This document shows positions 8,467-17,082 of a DNA stretch of 64,000 nt, in pieces. The position numbers were made by a program, and so were the translations under genes. Below the pieces are notes generated by a model. The model worked only from the letters and a program-made list of their open reading frames with translations, made no database searches and had not been told where the DNA came from. Numbering within the stretch: position 1 is the stretch's first letter; the number at the start of each line of letters is the position of its first letter. This DNA is from Tistrella mobilis (GTDB lineage: Bacteria > Pseudomonadota > Alphaproteobacteria > Tistrellales > Tistrellaceae). The stretch covers positions 310,001-374,000 of the forward strand of contig NZ_CP121017.1 of the NCBI RefSeq assembly GCF_041468085.1, read 5' to 3'.

Positions 8467-9492
8467 TCAGCGGTGGGAGAAATCCACCGGTGCCGCCGCC
8501 AGGGCCTTGCAGTGGAAGATCGTCGACCCCTCACCCGCCGTCCAGTCATTGGTCAGGATGTACATGTCGTTGGTGCCGGGCCGTATCACCATGCTGGTTG
8601 AACGAAGATTGTGGGCGGTTTCTCGGCCGGGCAGAAGGATCTGGGCGATCGGCATGCCGTTCGGGTTGAACACCAGCACCCGCCCCTGGCCATACATGGC
8701 GACATAGACATTGCCGTCGGCATCGGTGCGCAGCGAATCCGGCGCCGGGCCGGTGAAGTGATAGGGCACCGTGGTGCCGAAGGGCGCGATGGTGGTGGCA
8801 TCGCTGAGCGACACCCGATGCAGCACTCCCTTGCTGAACTCCGTCACCCACAGCGTCTTGCCGTCGGGCGAGAGGCCGATGCCGTTGGCGACCGAAAGAT
8901 TCGGCAGCACGGCCACCGGTTCGCCGCCCTCGGGGCCCACGTAGTAGACCCCGCCGGTGGGGTCGGTCGATGTGCCCTTGAAGTCGGTGAAATAGAAGCC
9001 GCCCCTGTCGTCGAAGACCAGATCGTCGGGCAGGAAACCCGCCGTGTCGGGCACGACGGCGGTCAGCCCCGACCCGTCGGGGGACATCGCCACCACCGAG
9101 CCCGCATCCTTGAAGTCGCCGAGCCCGGCGATGAAGATCCGCCCGTCCTTGTGAATGGCCAGTCCTGCCGGTGCCAGCGTGTTCTCACCCAGGATCGTTT
9201 CAAGGGTCTTCCCGGGCGTCAGGCGGAAGACCCTGCCGCCGAAGACCTCGGTGAAGATCAGGTTGCCGGCACGGTCGAAGACGGGCCCTTCCAGCTGCAG
9301 TCCCTCGTCCGACACCTTGAACCAGGGCGTGGCGGTGATGGTCTGCAACCCCTGTTCCGCGGGCGGAATCGGGGCCGGGCCACGCATCTCTGGCGTGTAT
9401 TCAAGAGCCGGTGCCGCGGCCGCATGAAGCGCGGCCGGTACGGCAGCCCAGGCGCAGACGGCAAGTGTCAGCGCGATCAATCGTCTCTTCAT
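8467..9492 (-). CDS. Secreted SMP-30/gluconolactonase-like beta-propeller protein
   Basis: Protein of 341 residues with a cleavable signal peptide (MKRRLIALTLAVCAWAAVPA) followed by repeated blades such as EGPVFDRAGNLIFTEV, DDLVFDDRGGFYFTDF and ANGIGLSPDGKTLWVTE. These are the hallmarks of the SMP-30/gluconolactonase/LRE family of metal-dependent lactonases. The likely reaction is hydrolysis of a sugar or other lactone in the periplasm. A GGGAGG sits just upstream of the ATG at 9492; the frame up to 9534 is not needed. It is divergent from the YcaQ-like gene. The real substrate is unknown. Confidence 0.83.
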   Translation of the reverse strand: MKRRLIALTLAVCAWAAVPAALHAAAAPALEYTPEMRGPAPIPPAEQGLQTITATPWFKVSDEGLQLEGPVFDRAGNLIFTEVFGGRVFRLTPGKTLETILGENTLAPAGLAIHKDGRIFIAGLGDFKDAGSVVAMSPDGSGLTAVVPDTAGFLPDDLVFDDRGGFYFTDFKGTSTDPTGGVYYVGPEGGEPVAVLPNLSVANGIGLSPDGKTLWVTEFSKGVLHRVSLSDATTIAPFGTTVPYHFTGPAPDSLRTDADGNVYVAMYGQGRVLVFNPNGMPIAQILLPGRETAHNLRSTSMVIRPGTNDMYILTNDWTAGEGSTIFHCKALAAAPVDFSHR

Positions 9493-9792
9493 GATTTCCT
9501 CCCAGATATTTTTTGGCCGTGGCGTGCCCGTCAATCCTTTTCATGGATAGCGGAACACCGGCATTTTGGGATTGTCCATCAGATGGTGGATTGATGAAGG
9601 GACGATTTGCGTAAATCTCACGGTGACTGTGCCAGCTGGCGCAATGGGACAATCATGAGCATGCGTCAGGAGGATGGCAGGACGGCGCATCCCCGCCCGG
9701 CCCGTCTGCTCGCCTTCCGGATTGGCCAAGCGCTATGATCGATGGCGATCACGTGGCGACGTTCAGGAGACAGAGTTTTGCGCGATGGCAGC
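9493..9792. other. Divergent intergenic region between the SMP-30 gene and the ycaQ-like gene
   Basis: About 300 bases without a supported gene, AT-richer than the flanks near 9500-9630, so it likely holds promoters for both genes. A short dyad CCATCAGATGG lies at 9576-9586. A 27-codon open frame from 9655 has no family signature and is not called. No clear sigma-70 hexamer pair was recognised. Confidence 0.5.
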
Positions 9793-11046
9793 ATGACGAC
9801 GCACGCGACGCTCAGCCTGGCCGACGCCCGGCGGATCGCGATCGCAGCCCAGGGACTGGGCGGTGGGCGGCCGTCCGGCGGCATCGGCATCCGCCGTCTG
9901 GCGGCACAGGTCGAACGGCTGGGGCTGGTGCAGATCGACAGCGTCAACGTGCTGGCGCGGGCGCATTACCTGCCGCTCCATGCCCGGCTGGGTACCTATG
10001 ATCCGGGGCTGCTGGATGCGGCGGCGACCGATGCCCGGCATCTGTTCGAGTATTGGGGGCACGAGGCCTCGCTCATCCCCGTGGCAATGCAGCCACTGTT
10101 CCGCTGGCGTATGGCCCGGGCTGCCCGGGGCATCGGCATCTGGCGCGGCGTCGCGATATTCGGTCGCGAGCGTCGGGATTTCATCCGTGCTGTGCATGAC
10201 CGCATCGCAGCCGAGGGGCCGATGACCGCAGGCGCTTTCGACCAGGGCCGCCGTGGTGCCGGTGGCTGGTGGGGCTGGGGAGACGCCAAACAGGCTTTGG
10301 AGTGGCTGTTCTGGGCGGGGGAAATCACCACCCGCCGTCGGCAGGGGGGCTTCGAACGGCTCTATGATCTGACGGAGCGTGTGCTGCCGCCCGACGTGAT
10401 GGCGGCGCCGACTCCGGAGGCGGCCGATGCCCATCGCGCACTCGCCGACATCGCCGCCCGGGCGTTGGGCATCGCGACCGTCTCGGATATCGCCGACTAT
10501 TTTCGCCTGGCCGTCGCCGAAACCCGGCCGGCGATCGCCGATCTGGTCGAGGCCGGCCGGCTGTTGCCGGTCGAGGTGGAAGGCTGGCGCCAGCCCGCTT
10601 TCCTGCATGCCGAGGCGCCGGCGCCCAAAGGCTGCCGCAGCGATGCGCTGCTCGCCCCCTTCGACCCGCTGGTCTGGGAGCGCGACCGGGCGGAGCGGCT
10701 GTTCGGCTTTCGCTATCGGATCGAGATCTATGTGCCCGCCGACAAGCGTGTTCACGGCTATTACGTGCTGCCCTTTCTGATGGGCGAGCATCTGGCCGCC
10801 CGCGTCGACCTCAAGGCCGATCGCAAGACCAGGACGCTGCTGGTCAGGGCCGCGCATGAAGAGCCGGGCCACCCGTCCGGCAAGGTCGCGGCCCGGCTGG
10901 CGCCCCGGCTTCAGGTCATGGCCGGGTGGCTGGGGCTCGACCGGATCGAGGTCGAGCCCCGCGGCGATCTGGCTCCGGCGCTTTCCAGGGCGCTCTTGGC
11001 CCCGGCCGATGATCAGGCCTATTCCGCCGTCAGCACGCGCGGCTGA
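9793..11046 (+). CDS. HTH_42/YcaQ-family DNA glycosylase (AlkX-like)
   Basis: Protein of 417 residues of the winged-helix YcaQ family, whose characterised members (E. coli YcaQ, now AlkX, and Streptomyces AlkZ) excise interstrand cross-links or bulky alkylated bases. The family's catalytic QxD/Q motif is visible as Q47-I48-D49 in LGLVQIDSVNV, followed by ARAHYLPLHARLG. The C-terminal third has the FDPLVWERDRAERLFGF and YVPADKRVHGYY segments typical of the family. The ATG at 9793 is chosen over the one at 9742 because the conserved LSLADARRIAI starts there. Its 3' end overlaps eutC on the other strand by 28 bases. Confidence 0.87.
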   Translation: MTTHATLSLADARRIAIAAQGLGGGRPSGGIGIRRLAAQVERLGLVQIDSVNVLARAHYLPLHARLGTYDPGLLDAAATDARHLFEYWGHEASLIPVAMQPLFRWRMARAARGIGIWRGVAIFGRERRDFIRAVHDRIAAEGPMTAGAFDQGRRGAGGWWGWGDAKQALEWLFWAGEITTRRRQGGFERLYDLTERVLPPDVMAAPTPEAADAHRALADIAARALGIATVSDIADYFRLAVAETRPAIADLVEAGRLLPVEVEGWRQPAFLHAEAPAPKGCRSDALLAPFDPLVWERDRAERLFGFRYRIEIYVPADKRVHGYYVLPFLMGEHLAARVDLKADRKTRTLLVRAAHEEPGHPSGKVAARLAPRLQVMAGWLGLDRIEVEPRGDLAPALSRALLAPADDQAYSAVSTRG

Positions 11047-11852
11047 CCGGCGGCCGGCACCGCGACGCCCGATGCCTCCTTCAGCCCGACGCCGGTCAGC
11101 TGGCGGCGAAGGGCTTCCGCCGCCAGCCAGGCGATCTTGGCGGCGGCGGTCGCCGGGTCGAGCCCGCCCGGACGAATGTTGGAGATGCAGTTGCGGGCGC
11201 TGTCGAGCGTGCCCGGCCTGGGATCGAAGGTGAGGTAGCAGCCCAGACCATCGGCTGCGCTGAGGCCCGGCCGTTCGCCGATCAGCACGATCGCCAGCCG
11301 GGCGCCGAGGATGGCCCCGACCGGGTCGCCCAGGGCAACCCGCGCCTGGGTCGCCACCACACCGGCCATCACCCCGATCCGGGCGGCGGCCAGCCTGGGC
11401 AGAAGGGCATCGATCAGATCCAGGCCGTTCAGCATCACGGCGGCGGCGGACAGGCCGTCGCCCAGCATCAGCACCACTTCGGCCCCCGGCGCCGGCGGTG
11501 GCAGCGCCCCCAGGGCGGCCGCCCCCTCGGCGGACAGGCGCCGGCCCAGATCCGGGCGTCTCAGATACTCCATGCGGTCACGTGCCATACTGGAAACGTG
11601 ACATGAATTCATGCCTCGCCCGTGAAGCGCGTCGACCAGCGCTCCGGCATCGATGCCCGACCAGACGGCATCACGCGCACGGGCATGATCCAGGCCGAAA
11701 CGCAAATGGGCGGCGGTGGGCAGCCCGGATCCGGCGCGACCGAGGCCGATCCGCGCTTCGGTGAATCGGCGCAGGCGCGTGATCTCGTCGGGGGCCGGCA
11801 GGACGATTTCGTCCGCACGGACGACGGCGGGCAGTTTCACGTCTCCGCTCAT
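11019..11852 (-). CDS. eutC: Ethanolamine ammonia-lyase small subunit
   Basis: EutC subunit of 277 residues, part of the adenosylcobalamin-dependent enzyme that converts ethanolamine to acetaldehyde and ammonia. Family hallmarks include TEARIGLGRAG, a middle with RPDLGRRLSAEG, and the C-terminal ERPGLSAADGLGCYLTF and TRPGTLDSARNCISNIRPGG-like stretch. It starts with an ATG overlapping the eutB stop (ATGA). No eutA reactivase, eutR or microcompartment gene is in the window. Its last 28 bases lie within the convergent ycaQ-like gene. Confidence 0.94.
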   Translation of the reverse strand: MSGDVKLPAVVRADEIVLPAPDEITRLRRFTEARIGLGRAGSGLPTAAHLRFGLDHARARDAVWSGIDAGALVDALHGRGMNSCHVSSMARDRMEYLRRPDLGRRLSAEGAAALGALPPPAPGAEVVLMLGDGLSAAAVMLNGLDLIDALLPRLAAARIGVMAGVVATQARVALGDPVGAILGARLAIVLIGERPGLSAADGLGCYLTFDPRPGTLDSARNCISNIRPGGLDPATAAAKIAWLAAEALRRQLTGVGLKEASGVAVPAAGQPRVLTAE

Positions 11853-13264
11853 GCCGCCCCCCGGATCAGGCCGAGGGCCGGGCGCAGAGCTGCGGCGGCA
11901 CCGTTGGCGGCCAGCCTGCCGGCTTCGTCGATCAGCCCGACTTTGACGAGCCAAGCCTCGAATTCCGGCGCGTGGCGCCGACCGGTCAGCTCACGGATGT
12001 AGAGCGCGTCGTGATAAGACAGGCTCTGATAATTCAGCATCACGTCGTCGGCCCCCGGCACCGTGATCACGAAGGTGACGCCCGCCTGCACCAGCAATGT
12101 GAGCAGGGCATCCATATCGTCCTGGTCGGCATCGGCGTGGTTGGTGTAGCAGACATCCACCCCCATCGGCAGGCCGAGCAGCTTGCCGCAGAAATGGTCT
12201 TCCAGCCCGGCCCGGGTGATCTGCTTGCCGTCATAGAGATATTCGGGGCCGATGAAACCCACGACCGTGTTGACCAGCAGTGGCCTGAAGCGGCGGGCAA
12301 CCGCATAGGCGCGGGCTTCCATGGTCTGCTGGTCGACACCATGATGGGCATCGGCAGAGAGTGCCGAGCCCTGCCCGGTTTCGAAATACATCACGTCATT
12401 GCCGACGGTGCCGCGTCCCAGCGCAAGCGCCGCCTCCTGCGCCTCGGCAAGGATGGCGAGGTCGACGCCGAAGCCGCGATTGGCGGCTTCGGATCCGGCG
12501 ATCGACTGAAAAACCAGATCGACCGGCGCGCCGCGGTTGATTGCCTCGATCGCGGTGGTGACATGGCCCAGGCAGCAATGCTGCATCGGCACGTCGAGTT
12601 TCAGGCGGACCTCCTCCATCAGGCTGCAGATCCGGATGTAGTCGTCGACGCCGTCGGTTGCGGGGTTGACGCCGACCACGGCGTCGCCGGCACCGGTGAT
12701 CAGGCCGTCGAACAGCGAGGCGGCGATGCCGCGGTCGTCATCGGTGGGATGGTTTGGTTGCAGGCGGGTCGAAAGCCGGCCGGGCAGGCCGAGCGTGGTG
12801 CGGAAGGCGGTGGTGACCCGCGCTTTGGCCGCGACCGCGATCAGATCCTGCAACCGCATGATCTTGGAGACCGCCGCAACCATTTCAGGGGTCAGCCCGG
12901 GCCGAAGTGCGGCCAGCGCTTCGGATGTTGCTGCCGGGCCCAGCAGCCATTCGCGGAAGGCGCCGACGGTCAACGAGCGGATCGGCATAAAGGCCGCCGG
13001 GTCGTGATCGTCGATGATTGCCCGTGTAACCTCGCAGCTTTCGTAAGGAACGACAGCCTCGTCCAGGAAGGTCGACAGCGGCAGGTCGGCCAGCACCATC
13101 TGTGCGGCCATGCGCTCGACCGCGGTTCCGGCGGCAATGCCGGCCAGCTGGTCGCCGGAGCGTAGCGGAGTGGCCCGGGCGAGAACGGTTCTGAGGTCGT
13201 CGAAGGCCCAGCGGGTTCCGCCGAGATCGATCGTATAGCGTGCGCGCGGTGAGGTGGCGGACAT
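11849..13264 (-). CDS. eutB: Ethanolamine ammonia-lyase large subunit
   Basis: EutB catalytic subunit of 471 residues, matching the family in length. Visible hallmarks are LQDLIAVAAKARV, the LSTRLQPNHPTDDDRGIAAS segment, GDAVVGVNPATD, the HCCLGHVTTAIEAI stretch and YFETGQGSALSADAHHG. It binds ethanolamine and adenosylcobalamin with EutC. ATG at 13264 follows AGGAGG on the minus strand; the frame continues upstream into the insertion sequence, but that part is out of family. An ISAs1 element sits about 90 bases upstream and may have changed its promoter. Acetaldehyde produced could be handled by dehydrogenases elsewhere; adhP at the window start could reduce it. Confidence 0.95.
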   Translation of the reverse strand: MSATSPRARYTIDLGGTRWAFDDLRTVLARATPLRSGDQLAGIAAGTAVERMAAQMVLADLPLSTFLDEAVVPYESCEVTRAIIDDHDPAAFMPIRSLTVGAFREWLLGPAATSEALAALRPGLTPEMVAAVSKIMRLQDLIAVAAKARVTTAFRTTLGLPGRLSTRLQPNHPTDDDRGIAASLFDGLITGAGDAVVGVNPATDGVDDYIRICSLMEEVRLKLDVPMQHCCLGHVTTAIEAINRGAPVDLVFQSIAGSEAANRGFGVDLAILAEAQEAALALGRGTVGNDVMYFETGQGSALSADAHHGVDQQTMEARAYAVARRFRPLLVNTVVGFIGPEYLYDGKQITRAGLEDHFCGKLLGLPMGVDVCYTNHADADQDDMDALLTLLVQAGVTFVITVPGADDVMLNYQSLSYHDALYIRELTGRRHAPEFEAWLVKVGLIDEAGRLAANGAAAALRPALGLIRGAA

Positions 13265-13343
13265 GGGCGTTCGGCATCCCTCCTGAGCGGGCGCGGGGGC
13301 AGCCCAGTCTGCGATAATCCTGCCTCCGGCGCCAGCGTTCCGC

Positions 13344-13353
13344 TGAATGTGAC
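13344..13353. repeat. Target-site duplication, left copy
   Basis: TGAATGTGAC directly abuts the left end of the insertion sequence and is repeated exactly at 14553-14562. A 10-bp duplication fits the ISAs1 family. Confidence 0.92.
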
Positions 13354-13370
13354 CAGGGCTATCGCATTTG
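13354..13370. repeat. Insertion-sequence terminal inverted repeat, left
   Basis: Seventeen bases pair with 14536-14552 with two adjacent mismatches (CT versus GA at positions 6-7). The mismatch contains part of the transposase TAG stop, which is read on the minus strand at 13359-13361. Confidence 0.92.
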
Positions 13371-14474
13371 CCCGATGACGGATCGGGCGAATGCGTCGGA
13401 CCATCCGGATCGCTTTCGCTTGCGACGGATGGAGATGGTTGGCCTGGCAGTTTTGAGGACGTTGAGGGCGAGTTTTCGGATGATGGCGAGGTTTTCCGGG
13501 CCGTGGTCCTTGCGAGCGCGGGCCTCGTCCTCGCGGAAGGTGGTGTCGAGAACCCAGTGCAGGCCGTTCTCGATGGCCCAGTGGCCGCGGACGGCCTTGG
13601 CGAAGGCGGCGGCGGACAAGCGGGCGGAGGAGAGGTAATAGCGGGTAGATGTGCTTGTCTTTCCGTCCCGCTCGACGGTGGCGACGACCCGGGCGATGGT
13701 GGCGAGCGCCGGCATGGCAGGCCGGTCGGGGTCCCGCTTTTCCGGGAACAGCCAGTCGACGTCATGAACCACCTCGTGCCGACGGATCTCCAGACGGCCG
13801 TGGTCTGCGTCGGTGGTTTGCAGCGTCTCGGCCGGCGCCGTCGCCGGATCGGCGAACCAGGTCTCGACGTCGGCAAGGGTGGCGGGGCGGTTTTTCTTCA
13901 GCGCGAAGAGGTAGTCGCCGCCGCGCTCCAGCACGAGGCGCGCCGTCTCGCCCTGGCAGTGGATCGCGTCAGCGGTGACGAGCATGCCCTTCAGATCGAT
14001 GATGGCGAGGAGGGCGCGGGCGGCGGTGATCTCGTTGCCGCCCTCTGGAACCGCCGCCTGGCCGAGCACCAGCCCGGCCTCGCCGGCAAAGGCGCTCACC
14101 ACGTGCAGCGCGCTCTTACCCGCAGCCCGGTCAAACGAACGCCGGAGCGTTTTGCCATCAATGGCGATTACGCCGGGACCATCGGCTCCGAGATCGTCGA
14201 GGAACTGTGAGAAGCACGCCGACAACGCTGCGGGATCGATCAGGCGGAACAGCCGCGAGAACGTGTCATGGCTTGGCAAGCCGTTGGGAAGGCTGAGAAA
14301 CTCCCGGAAGAGCTCCTCGCGGTCCTCTGCGAAGTCGGCAAAATCGACGCAGCTCTCGCAGCCGCAGATCGAAGCCGTCAGCGCGATCACCAGGAGGTCC
14401 AGAAGCTCATGGCGTCTCGCGTTACCCGTGCGCGGGTCGGGCACCTGGCGCAGGATGGTGATCAGAGATGGCAT
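13359..14474 (-). CDS. ISAs1-family DDE transposase
   Basis: Transposase of 371 residues. The N-terminal part has the ISAs1-associated domain (PDPRTGNARRHELLDLLVIA), followed by an RNase-H-like catalytic core. The first acidic residue is D106 in AIDGKTLRRS, the second D169 in VTADAIHCQ, and the glutamate lies in HWAIENGLHWVLD near the C-terminus. The ATG at 14474 is preceded by AAGGAGG, better than the upstream ATG at 14507. The stop codon falls inside the left terminal repeat, five bases from the end of the element. Confidence 0.95.
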   Translation of the reverse strand: MPSLITILRQVPDPRTGNARRHELLDLLVIALTASICGCESCVDFADFAEDREELFREFLSLPNGLPSHDTFSRLFRLIDPAALSACFSQFLDDLGADGPGVIAIDGKTLRRSFDRAAGKSALHVVSAFAGEAGLVLGQAAVPEGGNEITAARALLAIIDLKGMLVTADAIHCQGETARLVLERGGDYLFALKKNRPATLADVETWFADPATAPAETLQTTDADHGRLEIRRHEVVHDVDWLFPEKRDPDRPAMPALATIARVVATVERDGKTSTSTRYYLSSARLSAAAFAKAVRGHWAIENGLHWVLDTTFREDEARARKDHGPENLAIIRKLALNVLKTARPTISIRRKRKRSGWSDAFARSVIGQMR

Positions 14475-14535
14475 CGGTTCCTCCTTGGAACCGAATAAAG
14501 AATCCATCTCTGACCATTCCGCTACCCGGGATTTT

Positions 14536-14552
14536 CAAATGCGATTCCCCTG
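14536..14552. repeat. Insertion-sequence terminal inverted repeat, right
   Basis: CAAATGCGATTCCCCTG, the complement of the left repeat with two mismatches. The transposase reads away from this end, so its promoter lies between here and 14474. Confidence 0.92.
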
Positions 14553-14562
14553 TGAATGTGAC
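14553..14562. repeat. Target-site duplication, right copy
   Basis: TGAATGTGAC, identical to 13344-13353. Its last two bases are the first two of the hairpin at 14561. Confidence 0.92.
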
Positions 14563-14589
14563 AGGCCCGTCCCTCAGAGACGGGCCTGT
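14561..14589 (-). terminator. Hairpin downstream of the DUF3574 lipoprotein gene
   Basis: A perfect 11-bp stem (14561-14571 with 14579-14589) with a 7-base loop lies about 90 bases after the stop of the minus-strand gene at 14679. There is no T tract in the original flank. The insertion sequence has landed at its foot. Confidence 0.55.
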
Positions 14590-14678
14590 ATCGCCGATGG
14601 CCGGGTGCCGGTAGATTCTGGCGAGTGGTGGCGCGCTTGCCGGCTGGCTGCACCGCGATCCCTGCCGGCAATGATGTC

Positions 14679-15143
14679 TCAGAAGTCCACGCAAGCCCGC
14701 GAGGTGGCAAGGCCGACCGCCTGCTGGTCGAAGGCCCGGATATAGGCTGCCCGGATCCGGTCGAGCCGGTCGCGCAGCGCCCCTGCCGCCGCCGCATCGG
14801 CTGCCGGTGCCAGGATCAGGATGGTCCGCGAAGGTTCGCGGATCGTGGTGCCGGTCTGCGTGTCCCGCCAGCCGCCTTCGGCCTGCTGAATGGTGAAGCC
14901 GTCGGGGAAGGTCGGGCTCACCACCTCGTCCACGAAGCGGTCGAATTCGGCAGGGGTGATCTGCGGTGCCCCGCCGGGCCGGTCAAGGCCGAAGAACAGG
15001 GTGGCCTGGACCATCGCCGCATCACCGCCCGTGCAGGCAGGATTGCCCTGGGGCAGACCATGAGGATGACCGGCGCAGGCAGCCGTGAGCAGCAGCAGGG
15101 CTGCGACGGCCGGCAGCCGGGCGAGGAACGCGACATCTGCCAT
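14679..15143 (-). CDS. DUF3574 lipoprotein
   Basis: Predicted lipoprotein of 154 residues. The N-terminal signal ends in a lipobox LLTAAC (cysteine near residue 23). The mature part shows the DUF3574 pattern: ATLFFGLDRPGG, ITPAEFDRFVDEVVSPTFPDG and a later TRTILIL-type strand (here EPSRTILILAPAA). The function of the family is unknown. ATG at 15143 is chosen because the signal peptide starts there; the frame upstream only mirrors the chemoreceptor. It lies just after the chemoreceptor gene on the same strand with a 28-base gap, so it may be co-transcribed with it. Confidence 0.8.
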   Translation of the reverse strand: MADVAFLARLPAVAALLLLTAACAGHPHGLPQGNPACTGGDAAMVQATLFFGLDRPGGAPQITPAEFDRFVDEVVSPTFPDGFTIQQAEGGWRDTQTGTTIREPSRTILILAPAADAAAAGALRDRLDRIRAAYIRAFDQQAVGLATSRACVDF

Positions 15144-15171
15144 AAGCGAAGACCTTCCGGAGATGCGGGTG

Positions 15172-16860
15172 TCAGGCTGCCTTGATCTCGGCGACATAGC
15201 CCTCGACCAGGTCGCGCAGCCGCTGCGCCTGGTTGGACAGGGATCCGGCGGCGTTGCGGACATCGCTGGCGGCGTGGCCGGTCTCGACTGCGCGTTCGGC
15301 GACACCATGAATGGTGCGCAGTACCTCGCCCGTCCCCGACGAGGCCTGCTGCGTGTTGCGGGCGATTTCAGAGGTGGCGGCGACCTGCTGCTCCACTGCG
15401 GCCGCCACGGCCGAGGTCTGCTCCCCCACATCGCCGATGGTGGTGGAGATGGAGCGGATCGCCTCCACCGCCCGGTCGGTGGCCTTGACGATGGCGTCGA
15501 TCTGGGCCTGGATTTCCTGGGTCGCATTGCCGGTCTGGCCGGCGAGATTCTTCACTTCCGCCGCCACCACGGCGAAGCCCTTGCCGGCTTCGCCCGCGCG
15601 TGCCGCCTCGATCGTGGCATTGAGCGCCAGCAGGTTGGTCTGTTCGGCCACCTGCTGGATCAACAGCACCACGTCGCCGATCTTCTGGGCGGAACTCGCC
15701 AGATCCTGGACCACGGCATTGGTGGTCTCGGCCTGATCGACCGCCCGGCGGGTGACATCGGCGGTGGCGGCGATGCGGCTGCCCACCTCGCGGATCGAGG
15801 CGGCGAGTTCCTCGGCGGCGGTGGCGACCGTCTGGACATTGACCGTCGCCTGCTCGGCCGCGGCTGCGACCGTGGTGGTGCGGCTCTGGCTGTCGTCGGC
15901 GGTGCGGCTCAGCCTTTCGGCATTACCGTGCATCTGGCTGGCGGCGGAGCCCAGATGGGTGACGATGCTGGCGATTTCGTCCAGGAAGCGGGTGGTCGAG
16001 GCATCGCGTTTGGCCCGCTCCGACTCTCGTGCCGCGCGGGCCTGTTCCTGTTCGGCGGTCAGGCGGTCGGCGCGGATCATGCCGTCACGGAAATAGGCCA
16101 CGGCCCCGGCCATTTCGCCGATTTCGTCGCCGCGCCCGGCGCCGGGTATCTCCACCGAGGTATCCTTGTCTGCCAGTCGCCGCATGGCGGCGGTCATCGA
16201 CGAAACCGGGCGTGACACCGACAGGATCAGAAGATAGACAATGCCGGCCGAGATCAGCGGGCCGATGGCCGTCACGATGACCAGCAATGTCCGCGTGAGT
16301 TCGTAATCCGACCGGGCGGCCTGACCTTCCCGGCGGATCCCCTCGACGGTGGTCCGCGTCATGTCCGCCAGAGTGGTCGCGACGTTCTGGCGCAGGCGGC
16401 GGGCGTCACCTTCATAGATCGCCCGGGCTTCTGCCGTCTTGCCGGCACGCGACAGCGCGAGAAGCCGATCGCTGGCGCGCCGGTAATCCGTCCAGCCTGC
16501 GGCCAGCCGTTCCAGTTGCGCACGTTCACCCGCATCCGACACCAGTTGCCGGAAGGCGGCGAGCGCCCGATCCACGCGTGCGGCGTCCTCCGCGGCCGCA
16601 GCTTCCAGCGCCGCCTTGGCCTGGGGCGTGTCGGCAAGCAGATGCCCGGCCACCGAAACCCGGTGTTCCAGCGCTGCCACATCAAGCTCTGCGATCGTCA
16701 CCATGCCTGGCGTCCGGTTGTCGCGCATGTCCGCCGAGGCGGCTTCGAGCTGGTCCAGCCGATCGATCGTAAAGATCGCCACGACCATGCTCGACCCGAT
16801 CAGCAGGACGAAGGCGAGGATCAGCTTGGTGCCGATCCTGAGGGAGTTGAGTGATCGCAT
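15172..16860 (-). CDS. Methyl-accepting chemotaxis protein (copy A)
   Basis: Transmembrane chemoreceptor of 562 residues. TM1 spans about 12-33, followed by a four-helix-bundle-type periplasmic sensor (about 35-190), TM2 near 190-212, a HAMP domain starting with [16 protein letters not shown], and the methyl-accepting signalling domain with the highly conserved hairpin tip in the stretch [19 protein letters not shown]. It should bind CheW and control CheA. The C-terminus ([14 protein letters not shown]) lacks a CheR-tethering pentapeptide. It is a close paralogue of the next receptor upstream; the ligand is unknown. Confidence 0.94.
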   Translation of the reverse strand: MRSLNSLRIGTKLILAFVLLIGSSMVVAIFTIDRLDQLEAASADMRDNRTPGMVTIAELDVAALEHRVSVAGHLLADTPQAKAALEAAAAEDAARVDRALAAFRQLVSDAGERAQLERLAAGWTDYRRASDRLLALSRAGKTAEARAIYEGDARRLRQNVATTLADMTRTTVEGIRREGQAARSDYELTRTLLVIVTAIGPLISAGIVYLLILSVSRPVSSMTAAMRRLADKDTSVEIPGAGRGDEIGEMAGAVAYFRDGMIRADRLTAEQEQARAARESERAKRDASTTRFLDEIASIVTHLGSAASQMHGNAERLSRTADDSQSRTTTVAAAAEQATVNVQTVATAAEELAASIREVGSRIAATADVTRRAVDQAETTNAVVQDLASSAQKIGDVVLLIQQVAEQTNLLALNATIEAARAGEAGKGFAVVAAEVKNLAGQTGNATQEIQAQIDAIVKATDRAVEAIRSISTTIGDVGEQTSAVAAAVEQQVAATSEIARNTQQASSGTGEVLRTIHGVAERAVETGHAASDVRNAAGSLSNQAQRLRDLVEGYVAEIKAA

Positions 16861-17020
16861 GCAGCTTCTCCGTTGGGCGTTCGTGACCGGCGTCCGGGGA
16901 CGGGGTGCTGGAGATGTCTTATCCTGGAATGATTACACCCCGCGCCTCAATGGCGAATTGATCTGGCGCAATCCGGGACGGAAAAGCCACATCAGATTGT
17001 ACGATCCGGCAGGTGTTTAC

Positions 17021-17056
17021 AGAAAAAGCCTCCCGCCCCGAAAAGGGGCGGGAGGC
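17021..17056 (-). terminator. Rho-independent terminator of chemoreceptor copy B
   Basis: A perfect 12-bp GC stem (17028-17039 with 17045-17056) with the loop GAAAA, followed on the minus strand by a run of five T residues (17023-17027). It lies about 26 bases after the stop of the gene at 17083 and separates the two receptor genes. Confidence 0.9.
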
Positions 17057-17082
17057 CTGGACGCCAGCCGGAGACGGGGGGG

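Larger units (their letters stand above)
13354..14552 (-). mobile_element. Complete ISAs1-family insertion sequence (1199 bp)
   Basis: The element is bounded by 17-bp imperfect inverted repeats (CAGGGCTATCGCATTTG at 13354-13370 and the complement of CAGGGGAATCGCATTTG at 14536-14552; two mismatches) and flanked by an exact 10-bp direct duplication. It contains one intact transposase gene on the minus strand. Intact ends, duplication and gene indicate a recent, probably still active, insertion between eutB and a hairpin downstream of the DUF3574 lipoprotein gene. Confidence 0.95.

Noticed and set aside
13354-14552. Genomic island or prophage around the transposase
   Set aside because: Only a single insertion sequence with its duplication is present; flanking genes look native in composition.
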